Positions 1-9,534 of a stretch of 17,873 nucleotides of DNA are shown here, piece by piece (position 1 is the first letter of the stretch; each line of letters begins with the position of its first letter). Below the pieces are notes generated by a model. It made no database searches and was not told the origin of the DNA. It saw only the letters and a program-made list of their open reading frames with translations. Source of the stretch: Psilocybe azurescens (lineage: Eukaryota; Basidiomycota; Agaricomycetes; Agaricales; Agrocybaceae); contig JAJIRX010000903.1 of the NCBI GenBank assembly GCA_023853785.1, positions 1 to 17,873 on the forward strand, in the 5' to 3' direction. The translations under genes were made by a program, and so were the position numbers.

Positions 1-618
1 GAAAACACAGTTTGTACGTCTTTGGGCGAGTTCAATCGAACGAAACCCTGACTCATGGGTGAAGCATAACCCCAAGGACAGCAATCCGATTACGAATGTT
101 AAAGTTCAGGCTACAATGGATCAGAAGACAACCTCCTTGCAGGAGGTCATGGATAAAGCAACGTAGGTATAGATTTATTCTAGTCCGAACGTTTAGTTTC
201 TTTTCTGACCCATATGCGCTATTATAAGGTTTGACGCTATCACCGTTCTAGCGGGTTCGAAATTTGAAGAAATAGAATACTGGCACAATGAAGGCAAGAA
301 TCGTGGTTGGAGTAAGGAAAAACCCACCGACTCGGAGATCCACGTCCCTGGTCTTATTCACGACGCCTCGACATTGTACATGGGCCCAGAGTCGGATTCA
401 CACGCTGCTGTCGACGAGAACTATACGCCATATGGCTGCAAAAATGTCTATGTTACCGGTGCTGCAATCTTCCCTTCAGCGGGTGAGCACTGATAAACGT
501 CATTCCATGTCGACAGATACTAACCTTCATCCCAGGCTCATGGAACCCGACGCTTACTATGTGTGGATTCGCGCAAGATCTTGCACGAAAAATCGTTCCG
601 ATTGCACCCAAAGCTTAG
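1..618 (+). CDS. GMC oxidoreductase, C-terminal part (5' end outside window)
   Basis: This is the 3' end of a flavin-dependent glucose-methanol-choline oxidoreductase, which oxidises an alcohol or sugar using FAD. The model is exons 2-162, 229-482 and 536-618, reading 165 codons to a TAG with no interruption. Introns 163-228 and 483-535 have GT..AG ends, and the second carries a CTAAC-like branch site. Visible family marks are IHDASTLYMGPESDSH, where the His sits at the family's first catalytic position, then NVYVTGAAIFPSAGSWNPT, where the Asn takes the second active-site position, and a final CGFAQDLARKIVP helix. The VYVTGA..P..GSWNPT wording resembles fungal fructose/sugar dehydrogenase-like GMC proteins more than aryl-alcohol oxidases; the substrate is inferred only. 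The FAD-binding N-terminus is not in the window. The gene looks intact here, unlike its P450 neighbour. Confidence 0.87.
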
Positions 619-1061
619 GAGGAACAAAATGTACCAGAATCAGAATATATTTCGTGTGAAGAAACCAGATAGGTTGATTTCATTCAGTACATGTATGTAA
701 ACATGTATGTAAATAAGCGGCAGATGTCTGTATACAAGTTGATATCGATGTTATAAGTGGCTTTGTAGCTTCTTCAATGAGATTGGCCGTGAGGGGATAA
801 CTCGACGCCTCAAAAAAGCAAGATTTGGATGCATTATCCTTCCTGTTGGCCGTCTCCACTGCACAACTACTACATGAATGTTTAAAATTTTCCAGAATTT
901 CCAATTTCCAAACCAAAGACCCTTTCGGACATCTCCGACGAACGGCCCTCACTTCATAGCCCATCGCGATCTAATTTAAACCACCGTCAGCCGAACCCTT
1001 CATCGTCAGGACTTTCTTGCAACTTTCTTGCCTTGTTCCTCTTCTCATGTTTTTCACTTCA
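619..1061. other. intergenic, downstream of the GMC gene
   Basis: There is no supported gene. An ATGTATGTAAACATGTATGTAAA-type short tandem repeat sits near 691-712, just after the GMC stop, in the place of a 3' untranslated region. The longer open frames here lack any recognisable motif and are taken as chance. Confidence 0.5.
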
Positions 1062-1379
1062 GCGACTAGGTTCGGGGAACATCGACACATCTTAGAGTTA
1101 TTCTCAACGCATTTCACCAAAATATGGATGAGTCCCAACAATCGTCTTTCCTGCAGTTAGCATCAATTTACCATCGCCCATGGGAAACTAACATAATGCT
1201 CAAAATATCGGATATATATCCCTCTGGGGCTTATATCAGTACATCAGTAACCCCAGCCCTGTGTAATGGCCTATCACGACACCTGTCGACATGCCGTCTA
1301 CGACTGTAGAAGGATTGATTCGTGGATGCAACACATTTTCATGGCTGTCTGACGATAAATACATCCTCCACGATAGCAT
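1062..1379 (+). repeat. dispersed direct repeat, copy A
   Basis: This segment matches 4964-5311 in the same orientation. Shared blocks include CTTCCTGCAGTTAGCATCAA, CCATGGGAAA, CGACACCTGTCGACA, ACTGTAGAAGGATT and GGCTGTCTGAC, separated by substitutions and small indels. Similarity starts near GCGAC at 1062 and stops just after CACGATAGCA at 1379. Both copies carry an ATG shortly after a shared leader (here at 1124) and the near-palindrome CGACACCTGTCG (1277-1288). I do not recognise any protein in it. A short frame (T-T-V-E-G-L-I) is kept in both copies, with several silent differences, so a coding origin is possible. It could be a duplicated gene fragment, a promoter/leader region or an unclassified repeat. 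Confidence 0.7.
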
Positions 1380-2375
1380 GAGAAAGGGAAAACAGATATC
1401 CCAAACTGGACGAGTGTATGTCCATACCATATCTGGAGAATATCATGCGAACAGGAATTCAACTCTTTCCCAATGCACTTATATTTGTGTCCAAGTAAAT
1501 GGTATTGGGGCTACCTATATATGAATAGTGGTAATCTTCGCTGGACCGTTAATCTGAACGGAATGGAAAGGATCAGCCAATTAGTCAGGGAATCTCATGG
1601 TAATCCCGACACGGGTACTTACTGCTGATGACAGGTCGCACCTGATAGCACAATTCAACTTCCATCCCAGAGGTATACTAATCTGACCAGAACTTTCGAT
1701 CAGCAATCCTATCAGCGATTAAAGTCAGTTGACACACTCATGACACATACACCTCGATGGATAGCCAAGAGTGAGCATTATCAGGGAGTAGCCTACTAAA
1801 AATAGATTTTATACATAATCTTTTGAAAAACCAGGCTGATCTGCTCAACGCATTTGTCCACATAACAAATATCAAAAATACTTACATTTTTCTGAGAAAT
1901 AGACTCGATCCACTCCTCAAGATTTCTACAAATGATTGATCACCCGCTTGAGCGAGTCGTGTACAAGCTTATTATCAATTAATGGGTACCGACTCAGTGT
2001 CATTGTGACTTCTATTAACTATTGCAAATATGGGCGGATACATCTTTTGAGGAATAGGCCAAGGGTTCTACCCTTAGATGTCTGTAGACCCCTTCATACG
2101 TGACCTTTCCTAAACTATAAAATCCCTATTCTGATTCCTTAGCTGTTCATTCCTACCTTGAGGCAAGTCATTCTCGCTCTTCATCCTATAATGCACCAAG
2201 TAGTATGATGTGCTACACAGACGTTAAATACGTGGACACCTAGTGCCAGACCTTCATTGATATAGCAGTCAAATCTTGGTAAAGTCAGATTACATCAGTA
2301 AACGACTAAATCGTACGTTGTACCAGCCTCTCCAGAAAAGATCTCCGTCCCCAACTTTAATCATATTCGACCACC
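1380..2375. other. intergenic, upstream of the P450
   Basis: No gene is supported in this roughly 1-kb stretch. It is moderately AT-rich with frequent stops in all frames. Its 3' part, from about 2100, is the likely promoter and leader region of the P450 gene. Confidence 0.5.
2116..2121 (+). promoter_or_regulatory. possible TATA box of the P450 gene
   Basis: TATAAA lies in CTATAAAATCC, about 255 bp before the P450 start codon. A pyrimidine-rich stretch with CTCGCTCTTCATC follows at about 2170-2190, where a fungal transcription start could lie. The distance would imply a long leader. This rests on motif and position only. Confidence 0.25.
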
Positions 2376-4531
2376 ATGTCTGCAATGTTGACTTTAGTCA
2401 TTGCGACATTTCTGGCTTATATGTTCAGAAAATTAATGACGAGGAGAGAACAAAGACACCCCACCTGGCCAAGGGGCTTCCTTTCCTCGGAAACGCGTTT
2501 GATTTCCTACTGCTAATATCGGCTCAGAGTACGTCCAGTGGGGAGAAATACAACAGTCGGTACATTATTACTTATCGACAGCAAGGAGACCTAACTATCA
2601 ATGATTCGTATCTTATAGGCGACATTCTTCACGCGAGTGCCTTTGGAACACATGTCGTCATAATCAACAGCCAACAAATTGCAGATGAGTTGCTTGAACG
2701 AAGAGGGGCCAAATACTCAGATCGACCGTATTTGCCAACTATTGACTTGTAAGGGTGTTCTTGTAACCGAAAGACACGTCTAAGGTCAATCATGGTATTC
2801 TTTATCCTAATAAACTTATGCAGGACGGGCATGAGCTCGTACAACCTAGGCGTTATGAGATACGGAGAAACATGGCGTATCGGCCGGAAGTATGCCACGA
2901 AAGTATTTCGCCAGGCTGGATCCTCCGAATAACCTCAGCTCTATAATAGTTACAAGTGTTCATCAAGCGCTCAAGAGAGTACTTCACAGCCGGATAACTT
3001 GTGGGATCATAGTAAGATGTAAGCATTAAGTGTGCTCTGGAGCATCAATAATCACCCCATTGTGACCTTCAGGATATCTATTTCAATTGCCATGTCCTCA
3101 ATGTATGGCTATGACGCGGAATCGTCTAAGGACCCATGTGTGGTGGCTGCGGACGAAGCTTATCATCAACATGGAGTTGACATCACCTGGCGGCAGCGTG
3201 ATCAACATCCTTCCAATTATACGTTTCGTTCCATGTTGGTTTCCGGAGCATTTTCTCGTAGGAGAGCCGAGAAAGCAAGGAAGCTGGCTGATGATACGCT
3301 GCAAATACCGCTGAACTTTCGAAGTCCCGGATGGTATGTTATCTTTACGCATAGTTCGACTGTTTAATACGTTCATACTACTTCTAGGCGCAAGGAGATG
3401 CTAGACCGTCTCTGGTTGCCGATCTCCTGCAGAGAAAGAATACCGTCGGTGTTTCAGAAAAGGAGGAGGTGGCTGTAATGACTATTGCACCTACGACCTA
3501 TATTGGTAAATAAAATATTATGTTCAGCTAAGGTGGATTATCCCTGACTGCTTGCTCTCCACAGGCGCGTCAGATACCGTAGGCCCATCGTTTAATAAAG
3601 AAGACTGCACTGTTAACAGATAGGTTTTAGACAAAATCTGCAATTGAGACTATATACCTCATTATTATTAATCCAGATGTTCAGAGCAAGGCACAAAGAA
3701 ATTGACCGTATCTTGGAGTCAAAGCGGCTTCCAGGCTACGAAGACCGTCCAGCCATGCCTTATGTGGAGGCGATATATCGCGAGGTTCTTCGCTGGAAGC
3801 CCCTGGTTCACTGGATTCCCACACGCCGTCACTGAAGACGATTTCTATGACGGATATCTTATCCCCAAAGGTACGAGGATAGGTCGTTCAACAGGTCTGC
3901 ATTCCTAGCTTAACTATACAGGGGCGACAATCTTGAGCAACATATGGCTAGTTATACTCACAGAAAACTTCAATGGATATGAGGAGTTAATTCCAACTTG
4001 TACAGGGCGATGACACATGATAAAACCAGATATCCAGATCCGATGGCTTTTAAACCTGAGCGGTTTATAAATCCCGATGGTTCATTGAACGACGAAAATC
4101 GAGTCATCGCCTTCGGATTTGGGAGGAGGTGTGCTTCATTTTTTAATTATACATTAATGGAATTTTTATATGTAAATACGCTCCCAGAGCTTGCTGGGCA
4201 GCATGTTGCGAGTACTACTGTAAGTTTAAGTCTTGACTCCATGTACGTCGAGGCTAATGGCGCATGCAAGTTATGGCTCACAATAGCGTCTATTCTTGCG
4301 GTTTTTAATTTAGAAAATGCCGAGACCAAGCTGGTCGTTTTATCGAGGTTAATGACGAATATTACGAATTTGGCCTCATTAGGTATGTCGCTTCAGCTGT
4401 GAGGCCCTCATAACAGAACTGGCTGGCTTACCAGTTTGCTAACCCTCCCTAGTCTGAAGAAACCATTTGAATGTTCAATATTACCACGATCTCCAGAAGC
4501 ACGGCGACTGATAGAGGAACTGCATGGGTAG
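2376..4531 (+). pseudogene. cytochrome P450 monooxygenase, multi-exon, frameshifted pseudogene
   Basis: This is a remnant of a microsomal haem monooxygenase, closest in wording to the large basidiomycete families annotated as O-methylsterigmatocystin oxidoreductase-like (CYP5144-like; family inferred). It starts at CCACCATGTCT, giving a hydrophobic N-terminal anchor (SAMLTLVIATFLAYMF), then KGLPFLGNAFDF, DILHASAFGTHVVIINSQQ, SYNLGVMRYGETWR, SIAMSSMYGYDAES, the oxygen-binding helix IGASDTT, K-helix EVLR in IYREVLRW, FKPERF, and the haem loop FGFGRRAC. Exons are separated by introns at 2556-2618, 2749-2823, 3012-3072, 3334-3387, 3506-3564, 3579-3630, 3871-3921, 3947-4005, 4129-4187, 4220-4270 and 4383-4452. 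The last exon ends EARRLIEELHG, stop 4529-4531. The coding frame breaks about ten times (near 2475, 2530, 2545, 2900, 3175, 3250, 3400, 3695, 3815, 4193, 4330), including a loss of two bases right after the haem Cys codon. The intron at 3947 begins GC. Without repair no functional enzyme results. Confidence 0.9.
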
Positions 4532-4963
4532 CTGAAGCAAAAATCACATTACAATCGGGAATTTCTTGGGCTGCTTAAATCAAATGGACTTATCAGCAAA
4601 CCAACATAATTGGGCCCATAGCAACAAGCATTGAATATTTACTCAGAATATATACGGTGGTTCATAATATTGACAGCTGATAGTGAGGCCAAACAATTTA
4701 GATGTTTCTTTGCTAACATATTTCAGTCACCTGATAATCAATTCAAATCATATATGGCCCTTCTCTGAATAATATACAAAATCAAGTCCAAGTCCAAGTG
4801 GCATGCACAGCGGATCAGTTCGGATTAGTAGGAGTCTGTCGGAGTCTCGGGAATAGCGGAGAATGAAGCTGAGAGAGGTAGTCTCGGCGGCCGGAGCAAA
4901 GGGCTTGCTCTCGAACCTATGACGTATGTACAACTTAACTCGAAATTTATAATTATTAGATCG
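4532..4963. other. intergenic between P450 and repeat copy B
   Basis: No gene is supported. There are two small tandem motifs: AAGTCC repeated near 4784-4798, and GGAGTCT repeated near 4830-4845. The stretch ends where similarity to the upstream repeat begins. Confidence 0.5.
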
Positions 4964-5311
4964 GCGACAAGCCTCGGTGTACATTGACATGTCTGAAAGT
5001 TATTTTCTACGCGTTTCACCTGTAGATCATGGAAGGAGCTCAACAACATCCTTCCTGCAGTTAGCATCAATTCACCATCGCTAATGGCCCATGGGAAAGT
5101 GGCCTATTAATTTTGCCTTACAGTGCTCTAGATATAGGATATGCATCCTTCTGGGAGCCTTGGCGACCTTACATTATGATATCAATAACCCCAGTCCCGC
5201 CCTATTACGACACCTGTCGACACATATACTATCTACAACTGTAGAAGGATTAATTCCTGGATGCATCGCATTCCCAGTGGCTGTCTGACAATAAATACAC
5301 CCACGATAGCA
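4964..5311 (+). repeat. dispersed direct repeat, copy B
   Basis: This is the second, slightly longer copy of the segment at 1062-1379, about 3.9 kb downstream and on the same strand. Its leader-like start, the CTTCCTGCAGTTAGCATCAA block, the CGACACCTGTCG near-palindrome (5208-5219) and the end at CACGATAGCA are all conserved. Its ATG at 5030 is followed by a frame different from copy A, so the two cannot both code for the same peptide over their whole length. It ends about 35 bp before the F-box start codon, so it may act as, or have replaced, that gene's promoter. No target-site duplication or TG..CA ends are visible. Confidence 0.7.
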
Positions 5312-5344
5312 AGACTCTAGCACATCCCCTGAATCATAACCTCC

Positions 5345-6982
5345 ATGTACATGGACGACATTCCATACGAGCTTTGGCTGCATATCACCTCTTTTCTTCT
5401 CCAGGACGAAATATGGGCATTGCGCAGCCTGAACAAGAGCCTCTTTAGCATCGCTATGGAAAGTCGTTTCCAGACGGTAGCGGTATCTTTGAACAACATC
5501 GTCTCCAAAGAGTACCGCCGTAAATTTCTACGTTTCAAGTATGTGACGAGTCATTCATTCTATAACACAGGTACTAAGGGCATAGTAGTGACTGCAATAT
5601 AGCGATATAGCGTGCACGAGCTCGCATACTATGATTATGCCGTAACCGACTTCCCCAATCGTCGAAAACATCACGAAGAACGAGAATGCTCCTTTACATC
5701 AAACGGTATTTTCGAAACTGTGTCACAAGCGACAAAAGCCTGGCCATTAGCGTCGTTGCAAACTTCAAAGAAGTCCGATATGTGAAGATCAAATTTGATT
5801 ATCTTCGGGGAAGAATTTTTCGGGAGAGCATACCTCTTTTCCATGCGAGCCTCCTATCATCTATTCATCTACAGTCACTTAGCTTCTCATATCCTTTTGA
5901 GTTGATGAGGACTGTCTTGCCGCCGGCACTTTTCCTTCCACATCTAAGCTCCTTTTCTATGACCTTATTCACACTACCAGAGAAAACGGAAGTCGACCAG
6001 TCATTTCTAGATACAGCCACGATGACAATGGCACCTTTCTTAAACCGACACCGGTTAACTTTGACTACAGTAGAGTTGAATCTTGAGCCCTTGCCGCCGA
6101 CATGGTCCATGGTTCTAACGGCCATGTCCACAAACTTCAACCTCTCTCCCCTGTTTAAATCCCTCGATCACATTCCGCACTTACAGACCTTGTCGATCAG
6201 CATATCGGCGTCTACCTCTCGGATTGCATCACCCGGTTTCTGAAAATGCACTCCCATACTTTACGACATCTCACTATCAGCATGACAGATCCAGAGATCA
6301 GTACCACTCGTGGAGTTTTGGACCAACTGGAAGCTACTTTACCATTCCTCGAAACCTTTGTGATCCAGTACCAATACGATTCGATGCATCTGGCACCTTC
6401 AACGTATCAAGAGGTTACTCTGGGATTTCATTCGACGACACGCTTCGTCCTTGACCTGCCTTAGAATATTGAAAAGCCCCCACGGCAGGGCCCAATTTCT
6501 GACTCTGTTAGACCCTCTGGTCTCCTATCCGAGGCTGAGATGTCTAAAAATGGAACTTCAAATTCTTACTCCCGAAATGCTGGACCTGTTTGCTGCTTCT
6601 CTGCCAGACCTTTATGAACTCGATCTTTCGATCCACTACTTCAAACGTCGACACACAAGTCCCCTGGAGATCAACGAAGAATACGAGGTATGCTTAGCAG
6701 TCCTTTCAACATTCGTAGCCCCATTCACGTTCCTTGAATATAGTTCTGCTACGAGATTGGTCATCACGACTATCACCTTTGGAAGCTGCAGCACTTAACT
6801 CTGTTACTCGAGAAAAAGGCCGACGTTCGAAAACAAGCTATGGGGCTGCCGCTGTTGCAGAAGTTATGCCTTTTCTGCACACGTTCAATGGAATCACATG
6901 GAAACAATTTATCCGAGAGGCTCAAAGTGTCATCGATGTACTACCTCAGATCAAGCGGGACTTGCCTCGTACATACGCTTGA
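5345..6982 (+). pseudogene. F-box / leucine-rich protein, frameshifted copy
   Basis: The product would be a substrate-recognition subunit of an SCF-type ubiquitin ligase; this role is known for F-box proteins and inferred here. It begins MYMDDIPYELWLHITSFL, an F-box at residues about 3-45 (the Met at 5351 is an equal candidate). Intron 1 is 5539-5610 and intron 2 is 6688-6743. The body is rich in Leu and aligns throughout with the minus-strand gene at 9535-11195: SPLFKSLDHIPHLQTLS here against IPLFEGLNHIPHLESVS there, and LQILTPEMLDLFAASLPDL against LYCLTPEILDMISSSLPNL. The frame shifts near 5750, 6220, 6405 and 6825, and each side of each break still aligns with the paralog. The final frame ends at the TGA 6980-6982. 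Four breaks in one copy favour a pseudogene, although assembly indels cannot be ruled out. Confidence 0.8.
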
Positions 6983-7244
6983 AGTATCATACCATGGCAG
7001 GCCCGATATCAACAAAGTAATGAAACTTGGGATGATGATGATAATGTACATAACATTGAGACGAGACTCTTTGAAAGCTACAAAATGGTAATGAACGTGC
7101 TAGGTCCATCGAACAGGGAATTGAATATCACAGACAAATTGCAAGTAATGTACAAAGAATATGGCTGTGCAATGATGATGTGAATGCTAATAAATATGTC
7201 TGACAATTATAAGAACGAGAGGAGGAATATGAAGAGGATCGTAG
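6983..7244. other. intergenic between convergent genes
   Basis: This short region lies between the 3' ends of the plus-strand F-box copy and the minus-strand membrane-protein gene. It is AT-rich, with GATGATGATGATAATG at about 7032-7047 and repeated AATAAA-like strings that could serve as 3'-end signals. There is no gene. Confidence 0.5.
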
Positions 7245-8789
7245 TCAATAATTCCTTAACACCATCCTCACAGCAGCTCGAAAGGGTGCAGTGATTATAT
7301 AGCCGGCTCTATAAACCAGTGCCGACGTGATATAATATGGTCGGGCAAGGATGGAACCACTGCCCACATGATTTTCCGTATGCGTAGTACTCATTTCTTC
7401 CTCGACGATGGTTTCGAGGGGAGATATGCACGGCGAGGACGACGATGAGCCAGGTATAGAGCGTTTAGCAGGCTTCTTTGTGCGAAGGATGGTTGAGGTG
7501 GGGTCCTCCGGATATGAGGCATATATACCCTTCTGAGGTGTAAAACCCAACTCGGGACGATACGCTCGATCATGTATCGCGTATATGTTCTCATGTTCCC
7601 TAAATCAACTGAGAGTGCTCTGAGAAGAGGGTCCGGCTGTACCGACGTTTTAGAAGATAACTGGATGACGACTTGTTCGACTTCTTTGACTTTTCCTTCG
7701 AATTTGTCCCATTTTCTATCCTGCTTCCGCATAGCGTGCTCAACAGCGTCTACAGCATCGTCGACATAGTCGTACACATCTTCAGTAGTATGAGAGACTT
7801 TGTTTTTCATTTTGTTGAGTGACTTCTCGAGCTGGCTAATGCGTGCTTCGAGAAGCTTGTGCTGCTCATCAGACACAGCGTGTGTGGCAGATGGATAGTG
7901 CACAAAATCGTGTAGCTCTTCTGTGCGGTCGTTCAGACGCTCCACGAGGTGTATCCACGGCCGCATGCCGGTAGCGAGGACGAACAGACCCGTGCTGAAC
8001 CACGAGACAGCATCTGGACCTAAAATAGCGTCGGTTGCATAACGAAGCAGGGCGGCGCCAAGGAAAGGTGAAAGGAATGTGAAGAAGAGGAATAGAAATT
8101 CAAATTTCTGGAGCTCGGAGGCAGCGAGTTGGGCATATCGCGACTCCAGTGAGTCTGAGTCAGCGAGTGCTCCAGATGGAGGGATGTGCTGTGCTCGTCT
8201 GTGAGGCCTGCACTTGTGATATAATCTCCACGGCACTTGAATTTTGATTAAAAAGAAAAAATGGAATGATCGTGCTAAACTGACCTTCGATGACTTGGTG
8301 TAGATAGAAAATGAGCAGAACTATGAGGAGAAGATTCTTGACATGGTCGCCTCCAGTAAGCCAGTTCCCGATCGGTGAGACCAATGCAACGACCACTGCT
8401 AGGTCAAATTCGTACCATGCCCGTGTTTTCGGGGACATAGGGCTGCTCTCTGACCGGTCTGACCGGTGGCGGGGGTGATGATGCAGACTTCTGGTATCCA
8501 GAGTGGGCCGCTGAGATTTAGCATGTTCCTTTCTATGTGATGTCCCCTCCTCTCGATTCGTAAGTTCCACGTCGTCGTCGCTTGAACTTGAATGGGTTTC
8601 GTAGTCTATAGGTGATGATTGAACTGCATCTTCTCCCTGCTCTCTATGCTTGAACTCGATATCCAAAGTTTTGCCCTCCGTCGATCCTAGTGTATTCAGG
8701 TTTGTGAGAGACTGTGCCCGTTCAAGAACACGCATCCTCTTCCTTAAAGGCGTTTCTTTTGAAATGGTCGCCGTCGATGTGTTTGCCAT
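7245..8789 (-). CDS. hypothetical multi-pass membrane protein with long coiled coil (482 aa)
   Basis: The proposed model on the minus strand is 8789-8285, 8235-7647 and 7599-7245, which totals exactly 483 codons. Intron 8236-8284 (49 bp) starts GTCAGT and intron 7600-7646 (47 bp) starts GTCGGT and ends TTTAG. The protein has a polar, Ser/His-rich N-terminus (residues 1-120), two membrane segments (about 127-144 and 151-167), two more (about 213-233 and 245-263), then a coiled coil (about 290-360: EARISQLEKSLNKMKNK and following). It ends in a Ser-rich linker and a final amphipathic or membrane-associated stretch (about 447-478). If the second intron is retained, the frame instead ends at 7391 with a basic tail. 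I prefer the spliced form because it adds a hydrophobic C-terminus. I cannot name the family; it resembles uncharacterised conserved basidiomycete proteins. It has no frameshift, unlike its neighbours on both sides, which suggests it is under selection. Confidence 0.75.
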
Positions 8790-8924
8790 TATCCTTCCTG
8801 TGGTCCAGGATGCAGAATAGGATGTAAATGTAGCTTAAAATGTTGTGCACGTTGTGGGAGGGAGGACATGCCTGGACATGCATCATCGCGACGTATAATG
8901 AGCGTGACCACTGGCTCCGAGTAC

Positions 8925-8930
8925 CACGTG
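8925..8930. promoter_or_regulatory. CACGTG palindrome upstream of the membrane-protein gene
   Basis: A CACGTG core sits about 135 bp upstream of the start codon at 8789. This hexamer is the classical binding site of bHLH regulators in fungi. The position is reasonable for a promoter element, but a six-base match is weak evidence. Confidence 0.2.
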
Positions 8931-9142
8931 CTCAATTCGCTTCTCCCAAATTTTCCCCACAGTAGTCTTCTATCGGCGGCGGGGGCATTTAATTTATGGA
9001 ACAAATTAAAGGGGTACTGTGTATGTAGTACGATCCCTTATGGTCCCGGTGCTCCGGTTCTCCTTCGCATTTCTAAATTCCGGAAACAACTACAAAGCTG
9101 TAAGCAACACTTTGACCGATTTAATTTTTAAAGAAGTTCAAC

Positions 9143-9255
9143 AGTCATGACAGTGAGGCTGATAAAGCTGTCAATGTACTACGCTCTACAAATCACCAGT
9201 CCAAATAGCTTATAAGCACTTCTACTGTGTACTCGGGATCCTCACTGTCATGACT
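9143..9255. repeat. 16-bp perfect inverted repeat with 81-bp spacer
   Basis: AGTCATGACAGTGAGG at 9143-9158 is repeated exactly in inverted form at 9240-9255. The match does not extend beyond the arms, and no clear target-site duplication flanks them. A 16-base perfect inverted match within about 100 bp is very unlikely by chance. It could be a tiny foldback/MITE remnant or a transcribed hairpin in the 3' flank of the F-box gene. Confidence 0.65.
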
Positions 9256-9534
9256 TAGTTTTGTTGAGGGGATTACTACTGGCGGACGTCTGATCCATCG
9301 CTTTAATCGACTCGACAAAGGATGACGGGCCGTAATAAAGTAATCCCATTCTCTTCTCAACACCGCACCCTCTCGTCTTTCCAAACATCATCGACATCTT
9401 TGATATTGCAAAAGAAAAGATCGACGGCGTGCAAAGGAGGGATTGCTCTGGGCCCTGGGGTTAAGTTTTGTACTTGTGGTGGCTAATGGCAATGCTGAGG
9501 AGAAGATTTATTCAAACGTTTTCTCGTTGTTACT

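Larger units (their letters stand above)
8790..9534. other. intergenic between the membrane-protein gene and the minus-strand F-box gene
   Basis: The part near 8790-8990 is the likely promoter of the gene transcribed to the left. The part near 9400-9534 is the likely 3' flank of the F-box gene. A 16-bp perfect inverted repeat lies in between. Open frames on both strands show no recognisable motif. Confidence 0.5.

Noticed and set aside
288..659. Open frame of 123 codons on the plus strand
   Set aside because: It is a different reading frame over the GMC exons; the GMC frame shows family motifs and proper introns, this one shows none.
680..964. Minus-strand open frame of 94 codons downstream of the GMC gene
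   Set aside because: No motif, unusual composition, and it lies in the expected 3' flank; taken as chance.
1062..5311. The two direct repeats as LTRs of a retrotransposon around the P450
   Set aside because: No TG..CA ends, primer-binding site, polypurine tract, target-site duplication or gag-pol between them; the interior is a spliced P450 gene.
8789..9131. Overlapping short open frames on both strands upstream of the membrane-protein gene
   Set aside because: They sit in a promoter region, overlap each other and show no recognisable motif.
9193..9384. Minus-strand open frame of 63 codons
   Set aside because: It overlaps one arm of the inverted repeat, has no motif and no plausible exon partners.
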